Assembly (NCBI GenBank): GCA_964571275.1 | Contig: CAZNCQ010000026.1 | Location: 1-43,112 of the forward strand | Direction of reading: 5' to 3' | DNA length: 43,112 nucleotides | From: DASRQZ01 sp964571275 | GTDB taxonomy: Bacteria; Myxococcota_A; Polyangia; Fen-1088 | Shown here: in pieces, positions 8,859 to 15,657 of the stretch | Numbering within the stretch: the first letter of the stretch is position 1 | Layout of the letters: each line of letters begins with the position of its first letter | The notes under the pieces: generated by a model | The model's input: only the letters and a program-made list of their open reading frames with translations | What the model was told of the DNA's origin: nothing | Databases searched by the model: none | Made by a program: the position numbers and the translations under genes

Positions 8859-9460
8859 TCACCGACTCGACGACCACGATCACGTCCACTTCCCGCCTTT
8901 CTTACGACCACGTCGAATCGCCGCTCGGCCGGTTCACGCTGGTCGCCGACGCCGGCGGCCGGCTGGTCGCCGCCGGCTGGACCGACGAGACCACCGACGG
9001 ACGCATGGCGGGTCGGCTGCAGCTCTTCGCCAGGCGCCCCGATGCCGAATTCGTGCACACGTCGAATCCCGGCGGGCTCAGCGCCGCGCTCGCCGCTTAC
9101 TTCGCCGGCGATCTCGACGCCATCGAGAAGCTGACAATCGCCGAATCGACCGGCACGCCGTTCCAGCGCTCGGTCTGGCGCGCGCTGCGGGCGATACCGT
9201 GTGGCGAGACCCGCTCGTACGGCGAGATCGCGCGCGCCATTGGACGGCCGGCGGCGGTGCGGGCGGTCGGGCTGGCCAACGGCTCGAATCCGATCTGCAT
9301 CGTCGTCCCCTGCCACCGCGTGATCGGCGCGAACGGCAAGCTGGTCGGCTACGGCGGCGGCGTCGAGCGCAAGCGCTGGCTGCTGGCGCACGAAAGCGGC
9401 TCGGCCGTCGCGGCGGTCCCGCGCGCGCCGCGCACGGCTGCGGCGCCATCGCGCGCCTGA
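8855..9460 (+). CDS. ogt: Methylated-DNA--[protein]-cysteine S-methyltransferase
   Basis: A 201-aa suicide O6-alkylguanine-DNA alkyltransferase. ATG 8855 overlaps the ada-alkA stop (ATGA) and has AAGGAGG upstream. The N-terminal Ogt/Ada fold (SPLGRFTLVADAGGRLVAAGW) is followed by the DNA-binding domain FQRSVWRALRAIPCGETRSY GEIA and the active site IVVPCHRVIG, with the acceptor Cys in PCHR, then GYGGGVERKRWLLAHE. The last about 20 residues are an Ala/Pro/Arg tail without family counterpart. With Ada-AlkA it makes a two-gene adaptive-response operon in which sensor, glycosylase and O6-alkyl reversal are made together. Confidence 0.95.
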   Translation: MITDSTTTITSTSRLSYDHVESPLGRFTLVADAGGRLVAAGWTDETTDGRMAGRLQLFARRPDAEFVHTSNPGGLSAALAAYFAGDLDAIEKLTIAESTGTPFQRSVWRALRAIPCGETRSYGEIARAIGRPAAVRAVGLANGSNPICIVVPCHRVIGANGKLVGYGGGVERKRWLLAHESGSAVAAVPRAPRTAAAPSRA

Positions 9461-9483
9461 GACGGCGCCGCCGCACTTCGCCG

Positions 9484-9510
9484 TTGACAGGTCCGTGGGC
9501 GTGGGCTAAT
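9484..9510 (+). promoter_or_regulatory. Likely promoter of the arsR-type operon
   Basis: A perfect TTGACA -35 box is at 9484-9489. An A/T-rich -10-like GCTAAT lies at 9505-9510 (15-bp spacing, shorter than ideal) and directly abuts the palindromic operator at 9512, so a bound repressor would block polymerase. Confidence 0.55.
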
Positions 9511-9511
9511 T

Positions 9512-9529
9512 GGTAACCGAAAGGTTACC
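9512..9529. promoter_or_regulatory. Palindromic ArsR/SmtB-type operator
   Basis: GGTAACC (9512-9518), spacer GAAA, GGTTACC (9523-9529): a perfect 7-bp inverted repeat immediately downstream of the promoter and 13 bp before the regulator's ATG 9543. ArsR-family dimers that precede SRPBCC genes usually repress their own promoter through such a site, so autoregulation is the natural reading. Confidence 0.75.
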
Positions 9530-9542
9530 GACGGCCCACGCC

Positions 9543-9872
9543 ATGCACCGCGCCCTCGCTCATGCCGATGTCTTCCGCGCCATCGCCGACCCGACCCGGC
9601 GGGCGATCCTCGATCGCCTGCGCGCGGGCGGTGCGCCGGTCAACGTGCTGGCCGCCGACTTCGCGCAGAGCCGCCCCGCGATCTCCAAGCACCTGCGCGT
9701 GCTGCGCCAGGCGCGCCTGGTGCGCGAGCAACGGGCGGGTCGCGAGCGCGTCTACGCGCTGGATCCGCAGCCGCTGCGCGAGGTGGCGGGCTGGATCGAG
9801 AGCTACCGCGCCTTCTGGCTGACCAACCTCGACAACCTCAAGCGATATCTCGAGAAAGGGACCGGAAAATGA
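9543..9872 (+). CDS. ArsR/SmtB-family transcriptional regulator
   Basis: A 109-aa winged-helix repressor beginning MHRALAHADVFRAIADPTRR. The HTH core is NVLAADFAQSRPAISKHLRV, followed by the wing VREQRAGRERVYALDP and a C-terminal helix ending YLEKGTGK. This is the metal-independent subgroup (no CxC metal-site motif) usually found paired with an SRPBCC/AHSA1 protein, as here. ATG 9543 is chosen because an upstream in-frame TTG at 9510 would put the operator inside the gene. The stop overlaps the next start in an ATGA (9869-9872), so regulator and target are coupled. Confidence 0.92.
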   Translation: MHRALAHADVFRAIADPTRRAILDRLRAGGAPVNVLAADFAQSRPAISKHLRVLRQARLVREQRAGRERVYALDPQPLREVAGWIESYRAFWLTNLDNLKRYLEKGTGK

Positions 9873-10669
9873 GCACGACCAAACGAAGCGCGCGCGCTGT
9901 CGCCGATCTTTCCCGGGGCGCGATCCTGGCGGTGGTGGAGATCGAAGTCCCGCCCGAGCGCGTCTTCCGCGCGCTCACGGATCCCGACGAGCTGATCCAG
10001 TGGTGGGGCTCGCCCGACACCTACCAGCTCACCGAATCGACGATGGACCTGCGCGTCGGCGGCCAGTGGCGCACCGTCGGCCGCGGCGAAACCGGGCCGT
10101 TCAGCGTCAGCGGCGAGTTCCTCGAGATCGATCCGCCACGGCGGCTGGTGCAGACCTGGCGCCCCAGCTGGGAGGGCGGCAGCGCCACGACGATCCACTA
10201 CCTGCTGGATCCGATCGAGAACGGCACACGCGTGACCGTGCGCCACGAAGGCTTCGGCGAGCGCACCACGTCCTGCGACAGCCACTCGCGCGGCTGGGAG
10301 CGCGTGCTGGACTGGCTCGCGCGATTCACGACGCCGGTAAAGCCGCCCGCCGCCGGCCCGGCGCCCGGGCCCATGTACTTCTGCTGCCGCCTGCTGGCGC
10401 CGCGGCCGACGTTCGCGTTCGACATGTCACCCGACGAGCGCAAGGCCATGCTGGCGCACGGCGCCTACTGGCGCGAGCTACTCGCGAAGGGCAACGCCAT
10501 CGTCTTCGGCCCGGTGAACGATCCCCAGGGCCCGTGGGGTCTGGGCGTGATCCGCGCGGCGAACGAAGCCGAGCTCGACGCCTTCAAGGACCACGATCCG
10601 GCGGTGCTGGCCAACATCGGGCTCAAGTACGAGGTCATGCCGATGCTGGCCGCGGTCTTCCGCGAGTAG
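9869..10669 (+). CDS. AHSA1/SRPBCC domain fused to a YciI-like domain
   Basis: A 266-aa two-domain protein. Residues about 18-150 are an SRPBCC/AHSA1 ligand-binding domain (VEIEVPPERVFRALTDPDEL, then QWWGSPD and the C-terminal RGWERVLDWLARF). Residues about 165-266 match the YciI dimeric ferredoxin-like fold (FDMSPDERKAMLAHGAYWRE, then GPVNDPQGPWGLGVIRA and DHDPAVLANIGLKYEV). Both domains often occur as separate genes behind ArsR-type regulators; here they are one chain joined by a Pro/Ala linker. The substrate is unknown. Neither domain alone fixes a reaction: AHSA1 proteins bind hydrophobic ligands, and YciI proteins use a His-Asp pair for small-molecule chemistry. An HG (His-Gly) and HD pair is visible. 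Confidence 0.88.
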   Translation: MSTTKRSARAVADLSRGAILAVVEIEVPPERVFRALTDPDELIQWWGSPDTYQLTESTMDLRVGGQWRTVGRGETGPFSVSGEFLEIDPPRRLVQTWRPSWEGGSATTIHYLLDPIENGTRVTVRHEGFGERTTSCDSHSRGWERVLDWLARFTTPVKPPAAGPAPGPMYFCCRLLAPRPTFAFDMSPDERKAMLAHGAYWRELLAKGNAIVFGPVNDPQGPWGLGVIRAANEAELDAFKDHDPAVLANIGLKYEVMPMLAAVFRE

Positions 10670-10701
10670 CATCCGGCCGGCGCTCGCCTCGCACAGTCGC
10701 G

Positions 10702-11661
10702 TCACCTCGCCGCGTGCAGCGCGCGGTACTCGCGCGGGCCCAGGCCCAGCTCGCGCTCGAACGCGCGCCGCATGCGGGCGGCATTGCCGAAACCGCACTG
10801 CGCGGCCAGCGTCTTCGCGGGCAGCGCGCTCGAGGCCAGCAGCGTGCGCGCGTGCTCGACGCGCAGCTTGTCGAGCAGCTTGCCCGGCGTCGTGCCCAGT
10901 GCGTCGAGGCAGCGCCGGTGCAGCGTGCGCACCGACAGCGCCGCACGCCGCGCCAGCGTCTCCACGTCGGCCTCGGGGAGGTGGCGGCGCGCCCAGGTGA
11001 TCGCCGGGCCGAGCGGATCGGAGCCGCCGGTCTGCGCGACCTGCGCCTCGCTGAACTGCGACTGGAAGCCCGGGCGCCGCACGTAGAGCACCAGGCGGGC
11101 CGCCACGCGATCGGCGAGCGCGCGCCCGTGGTCCTGCTCGACCATCGCGAGCGCCATGTCGATACCGGTGGTGACGCCGGCCGAGGTCCAGATGTTGCCA
11201 TCGACGACGAAGATCGCGTTGCGATCGACGTCGACGCGCGGGAACAGGCGCGCGAGCCGATCGCAGCCCATCCAGTGGGTCGCGGCGCGCCTGCTGTCGA
11301 GGATCCCGGCCGCGGCCAGGATGAAGGCCCCCGTGCAGACCGAGGCCATGCGCTGCACGCGGCCTGTCGCGCGCCGCAGCCAGGCGGCGAGCCGCCCGTC
11401 GGCGAGCACGTCGCGGATCGGGCCTTCCTCGCCGCCCGCGACCAGCACGGTATCGTCGCGGCGCAGGCGCAGGCGCGCGAGCTCGCGCGTGCCCATCGGC
11501 AACCCCGACGAGCTCGTGTGCGTGCCGCCGGCCATCGACGCGAAGACGATCTCGTACGTCGGGCGACCGAGCACGCGCGACACCGCGGCGAAGACCTCGG
11601 CGGGGCCGGTGACATCCAGGGTCTGCGCGCCTTCGAAGGCGACGATCAACACGCGGCGCAT
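10702..11661 (-). CDS. GlxA-family transcriptional regulator (DJ-1/PfpI plus AraC HTH)
   Basis: A 319-aa regulator. Residues 1-190 are an amidotransferase-like DJ-1/PfpI domain (MRRVLIVAFEGAQTLDVTGP; nucleophile elbow ASVCTGAFILAAAGIL with Cys). Residues about 210-315 are an AraC-type double helix-turn-helix (LARRAALSVRTLHRRC, then LAAQCGFGNAARMRRAFERE and GPREYR). ATG 11661 gives the standard N-terminus; the open frame runs a further 16 codons upstream with no similarity. It is divergent from a DJ-1/isonitrile-hydratase-like enzyme and likely controls it. The effector is unknown. Confidence 0.92.
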   Translation of the reverse strand: MRRVLIVAFEGAQTLDVTGPAEVFAAVSRVLGRPTYEIVFASMAGGTHTSSSGLPMGTRELARLRLRRDDTVLVAGGEEGPIRDVLADGRLAAWLRRATGRVQRMASVCTGAFILAAAGILDSRRAATHWMGCDRLARLFPRVDVDRNAIFVVDGNIWTSAGVTTGIDMALAMVEQDHGRALADRVAARLVLYVRRPGFQSQFSEAQVAQTGGSDPLGPAITWARRHLPEADVETLARRAALSVRTLHRRCLDALGTTPGKLLDKLRVEHARTLLASSALPAKTLAAQCGFGNAARMRRAFERELGLGPREYRALHAAR

Positions 11662-11696
11662 TGGCAGAAAATAGATGATTGTTGTCCTAACTGCCA
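11662..11696. promoter_or_regulatory. Inverted repeat between the divergent GlxA-type and DJ-1 genes
   Basis: TGGCAG (11662-11667) and CTGCCA (11691-11696) form a perfect 6-bp inverted repeat spaced by 23 bp. It sits against the start codon of the regulator inside a 79-bp divergent spacer whose centre is A/T-rich. A bidirectional operator for the AraC-type regulator is plausible. Confidence 0.4.
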
Positions 11697-11740
11697 GCGG
11701 CGCGCGCATGGCAAATCAGGTCGCAGAAAGGACGGTGACC

Positions 11741-12406
11741 ATGCCCATCGAGATCGGAATGCTCCTCTTCCCGGACCTGACGCAGCTGGACCTGACCGGC
11801 CCCTTCGAGATGCTCCACCGCGTGCCCGACACCAGCGTGCACCTTCTGTGGAAGGACACGCGGCCGGTGCGCGCGACGTCGGGGCTGACGCTCTACCCCA
11901 CGACCGCGCTCGCCGACAGCCCGCCGCTCGACGTGCTGTTCGTGCCCGGCGGCTTCGGCGAACGGCCGCTCGCCAAGGACGAAGTGGTGCTGCGCTTCCT
12001 GCGCGCGCAAGGCGCGCGGGCGCGCTACGTCACCTCGGTGTGCACCGGCGCGCTGCTGCTCGGCGCCGCCGGATTGCTCGACGGCTACGAAGCGACGACC
12101 CACTGGGCCTACGTCGACCGCCTGGCGTCGTTCGGCGCACGCTACCGCAAGGGCCGCGTGGTCGTCGATCGCAACCGCATCACCGGCGGCGGCGTCACCG
12201 CCGGCATCGACTTCGGCCTGCGCCTGGCAGCCGAGCTCGCGGGCGAGACGGTCGCGCGCGCGATCCAGCTCGGCATCGAATACGACCCGCAGCCACCGTA
12301 CGACTGCGGCCACCCGGACAGCGCCGACCCGGCCATGGTAGCGGCGATCCGGCAGCGGCTGGCGGCGCGCGAAGCCGCTTACCTCAGCGCGCTCCCAGGT
12401 GGATGA
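11741..12406 (+). CDS. DJ-1/PfpI family protein, isonitrile hydratase-like
   Basis: A 221-aa single-domain DJ-1/PfpI protein beginning MPIEIGMLLFPDLTQLDLTG, with the nucleophile Cys in VTSVCTGALLLGAAGLLDG followed by TTHWAYVDRL and a C-terminal TGGGVTAGIDFGLRL. Overall order and length match the InhA (isonitrile hydratase, R-NC to N-substituted formamide) subgroup more closely than proteases or glyoxalase III, but the substrate is inferred. ATG 11741 has AAGGA 8 nt upstream; ATG 11708 is an alternative. It is divergent from a GlxA-type regulator. Its 3' end overlaps the convergent small membrane gene by 23 bp. Confidence 0.88.
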   Translation: MPIEIGMLLFPDLTQLDLTGPFEMLHRVPDTSVHLLWKDTRPVRATSGLTLYPTTALADSPPLDVLFVPGGFGERPLAKDEVVLRFLRAQGARARYVTSVCTGALLLGAAGLLDGYEATTHWAYVDRLASFGARYRKGRVVVDRNRITGGGVTAGIDFGLRLAAELAGETVARAIQLGIEYDPQPPYDCGHPDSADPAMVAAIRQRLAAREAAYLSALPGG

Positions 12407-12716
12407 TGGCGCTGCCCGCGAGCACCACGCCCAGGCCGACCCAGGTCGCGAGCGGCACGCGGTCGCCGAACACGAAGCGCCCGGCGAGCACGCTCACGAG
12501 CGCGAACACGCCGACGTAGACGCCGAGCAGGCGCGAGAAGTCGAGCTCGAGCAGATTCACCGCCACGCCGTAGCTGCCCAGCACCACGAAACCGAGGACG
12601 ATCAACGCCAGCCCGCCGCCGCGCAGCCCCTTGCGAATCAGCGCATCGCCGCCGACCTCGAGCGCGGCGGCGGCGACCAGCACCGCGAGCTGTCCTGTGG
12701 CTCCGAGCTTGATCAA
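12384..12716 (-). CDS. Small four-helix membrane protein, SMR/EamA-like
   Basis: A 110-aa very hydrophobic protein with four predicted transmembrane segments. The first helix carries an acidic residue (AAAALEVGGDALIRKGL), comparable to the conserved Glu of small multidrug resistance (SMR/EmrE-like) transporters; the last is WVGLGVVLAGSAIIHLG. The probable start is TTG 12716, which overlaps the phosphofructokinase stop in a TTGA, implying termination-reinitiation; no better start is visible. Function is uncertain: small cation or lipid-linked-sugar transport are both possible for this fold. The tail overlaps the convergent DJ-1 gene by 23 bp. Confidence 0.7.
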   Translation of the reverse strand: MIKLGATGQLAVLVAAAALEVGGDALIRKGLRGGGLALIVLGFVVLGSYGVAVNLLELDFSRLLGVYVGVFALVSVLAGRFVFGDRVPLATWVGLGVVLAGSAIIHLGAR

Positions 12717-14140
12717 CCGAACGCCACCGGCTGGCCGGTCGACTCGATCACCGACATCCACAGGTCTTCCTTGACGTCGACCTGCTTGCGAAAGCGCGTC
12801 GCGAGCGGCAGCGGCACATGCACGAAGCGCCCGTGCCAGCGGCCGATCAGCATCTCGGTGTTGCCGGCCATCGCCGCGTGGACGGCGTTGCGCGCCATGT
12901 TCCAGCAGAAGACGCTGTCGGCCGCCGACGCGGGCACGCTGCGGATCTGATAGCTCGGGTCGATGTACTTGAGCGTGATCTCGATGCCGCGCCCGCGGAA
13001 GTGCTCGTTGATGCGATCGCGCAGCACGTGACCGATGTCGCCGAGCCGCGCGTTGCCGCTGGCGTCGGTGCGCGCCGCGCCGCTCTGCGCCGGCGCGCAC
13101 AGGTCTTGCCCCGCGCCCTCGGCGAGGACGATGACCGCGTGCGCCCGGTGCTCCAGCCGCCGCTCGAGCGCGCGCAGGAATCCGCGCTCGCCCTCGAGGC
13201 GCAGCGGCACCTCGGGGATCAGCACGAAGTTGGCGTCGGTCGCCGCCAGCGCCGCGTGACAGGCGATGAAGCCCGAGTGGCGGCCCATGAGCTTGACCAT
13301 CCCGATGCCGTTGCGCGCGCCGTTGGCCTCGACGTGCGCGCTGCGAATCGCCTCGACCGCGGCCGCGAACGCGCTCTCGAAGCCGAAGCTGCGATCGATG
13401 AAGTGGATGTCGTTGTCGATGGTCTTGGGGATCCCGATGACCGCGACCTGCAGCTTGCGTCGCTCGAGCTCGGCGACGATCTTGGTCGCCGCCTTGAGCG
13501 TCCCGTCGCCGCCGATCACGAACAGCGCGCCCAGGCCCAGCGCCTCGATCGTATCGACCATCTCGCGCGGATCCTGCCCGCCGCGCGAGCTGCCCAGCAA
13601 CGTGCCGCCCTGGTGGTGGATCGACGCGACCAGCTCGGGGCCGAGTCGCAGCGGCGTGTGCCCGAAGCGCGCGACCATCCCCTCGAAGCCGTAGCGAAAG
13701 CCGAAGATCTCATTGACCCCGTAGGCGTGCGTCAGCTCGAGCACGAGCCCGCGCACGACGTTGTTGATGCCGGGGCAGAGGCCGCCGCAGGTGACGATCC
13801 CGCAGCGCAGCTGGGTCGGGTCGAAGAAGATGCGGTTGCGCGGCCCGGCGAGCTCGAACGTCGGCAGCGCCGAGGCCCGTTCACTGACCACGCGCGAGAA
13901 GCGGTCGTCGAGCAGCAGGCGCTCCGCGCGCCCCACATGGTGCATCGCGGCCTGGCCGAGACGCGTCGCCACCGGGGATTCGTAGCGACAGGGACCAAGG
14001 TTCTTGATCTCGAGATCGCTCGCCTCGACGCGCGCCGTCCGCTCGGGGACGGTCAGGTTCTCGGCGTTGTCGGCAGCGGCGCCGGCCGGTGTCTCGGAGG
14101 TGGGTTCGGCGAGAGACTCTAGGTGAGGCAGGGTAGTCAC
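12713..14140 (-). CDS. pfkA: 6-phosphofructokinase, PPi-type lineage with ATP-type signature
   Basis: A 475-aa phosphofructokinase, longer than the bacterial PfkA (about 320 aa). It has an N-terminal extension of about 100 aa, then CGIVTCGGLCPGINNVVRG, GGDGT at 210-214, PKTIDND at 238-244 and MGRHSGF further on. PKTIDND is typical of the PPi-dependent/trypanosomal branch, while Gly in GGDGT (instead of Asp) indicates ATP as phosphoryl donor, as known for trypanosomal PFK. It converts fructose-6-phosphate to the 1,6-bisphosphate in glycolysis. The start is GTG 14140 with no clear ribosome site; the first 45 residues are low-complexity and could be untranslated. It is followed by a coupled membrane gene. 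Confidence 0.92.
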   Translation of the reverse strand: MTTLPHLESLAEPTSETPAGAAADNAENLTVPERTARVEASDLEIKNLGPCRYESPVATRLGQAAMHHVGRAERLLLDDRFSRVVSERASALPTFELAGPRNRIFFDPTQLRCGIVTCGGLCPGINNVVRGLVLELTHAYGVNEIFGFRYGFEGMVARFGHTPLRLGPELVASIHHQGGTLLGSSRGGQDPREMVDTIEALGLGALFVIGGDGTLKAATKIVAELERRKLQVAVIGIPKTIDNDIHFIDRSFGFESAFAAAVEAIRSAHVEANGARNGIGMVKLMGRHSGFIACHAALAATDANFVLIPEVPLRLEGERGFLRALERRLEHRAHAVIVLAEGAGQDLCAPAQSGAARTDASGNARLGDIGHVLRDRINEHFRGRGIEITLKYIDPSYQIRSVPASAADSVFCWNMARNAVHAAMAGNTEMLIGRWHGRFVHVPLPLATRFRKQVDVKEDLWMSVIESTGQPVAFG

Positions 14141-14257
14141 GGCGGTGGTGCGAGCCTACTCGGCTCTTCGTTTCGGGGAGATTTCTTTTTGCATCGCGCG
14201 GCGTAAACGGCCCACCCCGCGGCGCGCACCGGATGATATCGTGAAATCGGGCGCGGC

Positions 14258-15472
14258 ATGGGACACGTGAACCTCGCAGGCCTTTCGAAGGATGTCCTGG
14301 CGCTGGCGGCCACGCTCGCGCTGGTGGCCGGGTGCGGCGGTGGAACCGCGGGACCGGCCGCGGCGCAAGGCGGCCACGGCGGCGCGCCGACGGGCGCCGG
14401 CGGCCTCACCGGAGCCGCCGGCCTGACCGGCGCGGGCGGTGCGCCGCCCACCGATCCCACCACCGGACCGCCGGCGGGCAACCCCGACGGCCACTGCGCC
14501 ATCCCCGCCGACGCGCAGCTCGAGGACGTGTCGAGCCCGCGCACCGTCGTCGGCACGGGCACGCCCGCCAGTTGTACCGGCGCGGCGTTCGTCAGCGCCG
14601 TCGCCCAGGGCGGCGTGATCACCTTCGACTGCGGCGCCGATCCGGTGACCATCACGCTCGCGGAGTCCGCGAAGGTGGTCAACAACACCGGCCCCAAGAT
14701 CGTCATCGATGGCGGCGGCAAGGTCACGCTCAGCGGCGGCGGCCGCGTGCGCATCCTCTACCAGGATACGTGCGACCAGGCGCAGATCTGGACCACGTCG
14801 CACTGCGATGACCAGCCCGACCCGCAGCTGACCGTCCAGAACCTGACCTTCGTCGACGGCAATTCGAAGGGCGAGACCACCGACGGCGGCGGAGGCGGCG
14901 CGATCTTCGCGCGCGGCGGGCGCCTCAAGATCATCAACTCGCGCTTCTTCAACAACGTCTGCGACGACACCGGCCCCGACGTCGGCGGCGCCGCCGTCCG
15001 CGCGCTCAACCAGTCGATGGGCCTGCCGGTCTACGTCGTGAACAGCACCTTCGGCGGCAAGGACGGGCTCGGCCGCGTCCTGGGCAACGTCTGCTCGAAC
15101 GGCGGCGGGCTCAGCAGCATCGGCGTGTCGTACACCGTGCTCAACAGCTTGTTCGCGTTCAACCAGGCCATCGGCACCGGCGCCAACCCGGCGCGGGCGG
15201 GCACGCCGGGCGGCGGCAGCGGCGGCGCGATCTACAACGATGGCGACACGTACACGCTGACCCTGTGCGGCGACGCGATCCACGACAACACCGCCAACGA
15301 GGGCGGCGGCGCCATCTTCTTCGTCAGCAACGACAGCACCGGCTCGCTGGTGATTCAGAATTCGACGCTGACCGCGAACCCCAGCGCCGGCTTCGAGACG
15401 TCGGGTTATCCGGGGATCTTCGTGAAAGCCAGCGGCCCGCCCCAGGTGACCGGCTCGACGCTCACGAAGTAG
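14258..15472 (+). CDS. Lipoprotein with right-handed parallel beta-helix
   Basis: A 404-aa secreted lipoprotein. The signal peptide ends in lipobox LVAGC (Cys about 27), followed by a Gly/Ala/Pro-rich linker to about residue 75 that would span out from the membrane. The rest shows repeating short strands and turns of a pectate-lyase-like beta-helix with many N/G/T turns (NLTFVDGNSKGE, IINSRFFNNVC, VVNSTFGG, VLNSLFAFNQAIG, GGGAIFFVSND). Such polymorphic-outer-membrane-like repeats are common in cell-surface proteins of Myxococcota; enzymatic activity cannot be read from the sequence. It stands alone. ATG 14258 lies 117 bp downstream of the divergent pfkA start. Confidence 0.82.
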   Translation: MGHVNLAGLSKDVLALAATLALVAGCGGGTAGPAAAQGGHGGAPTGAGGLTGAAGLTGAGGAPPTDPTTGPPAGNPDGHCAIPADAQLEDVSSPRTVVGTGTPASCTGAAFVSAVAQGGVITFDCGADPVTITLAESAKVVNNTGPKIVIDGGGKVTLSGGGRVRILYQDTCDQAQIWTTSHCDDQPDPQLTVQNLTFVDGNSKGETTDGGGGGAIFARGGRLKIINSRFFNNVCDDTGPDVGGAAVRALNQSMGLPVYVVNSTFGGKDGLGRVLGNVCSNGGGLSSIGVSYTVLNSLFAFNQAIGTGANPARAGTPGGGSGGAIYNDGDTYTLTLCGDAIHDNTANEGGGAIFFVSNDSTGSLVIQNSTLTANPSAGFETSGYPGIFVKASGPPQVTGSTLTK

Positions 15473-15569
15473 CCGCGCGGGCCAAAAAGAACCCTCCGAC
15501 CTGCTTTTCGAGTACCATCCGGCCCACTCCGGCTAGGAATGGCGGCGGCGGCGCTCCGGGGAGCCCCTC

Positions 15570-15613
15570 TGACCGGCTTGTGACCGAGACATGACACGCC
15601 CCTGACAAGCCCC
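15570..15613 (+). promoter_or_regulatory. Four 11-bp-phased TGAC direct repeats upstream of the desaturase operon
   Basis: TGAC occurs at 15570, 15581, 15592 and 15603, exactly 11 bp apart, each opening an 11-bp unit; units 1-2 share TGACCG and units 3-4 end GCCCC. Read on the other strand the units end in GGTCA or TGTCA, like the tandem 11-bp half-sites of OmpR/PhoB-family regulators. The array ends 44 bp before ATG 15658 of an operon whose third gene is an OmpR-family regulator. The rest of the 185-bp intergenic region (15473-15657) shows no good -35 box, consistent with an activator-dependent promoter. Confidence 0.65.
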
Positions 15614-15657
15614 CGCTAAGACTTCGACCGGGAATTGTCGAGACACCCAAGGAGCGC

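Noticed and set aside
10000..12519. An 839-aa open frame on the plus strand
   Set aside because: It is an out-of-frame shadow of the AHSA1-YciI fusion, the GlxA regulator and the DJ-1 gene, rich in Arg/Ala/His and without motifs.
12384..13100. A 238-aa membrane protein extending into pfkA
   Set aside because: Only the last 110 residues are hydrophobic and family-like; the upstream part is an out-of-frame reading of pfkA.
15570..15613. CRISPR-like or minisatellite interpretation of the TGAC repeats
   Set aside because: The units are only 11 bp, partially conserved and directly upstream of an operon; regulator half-sites fit better.
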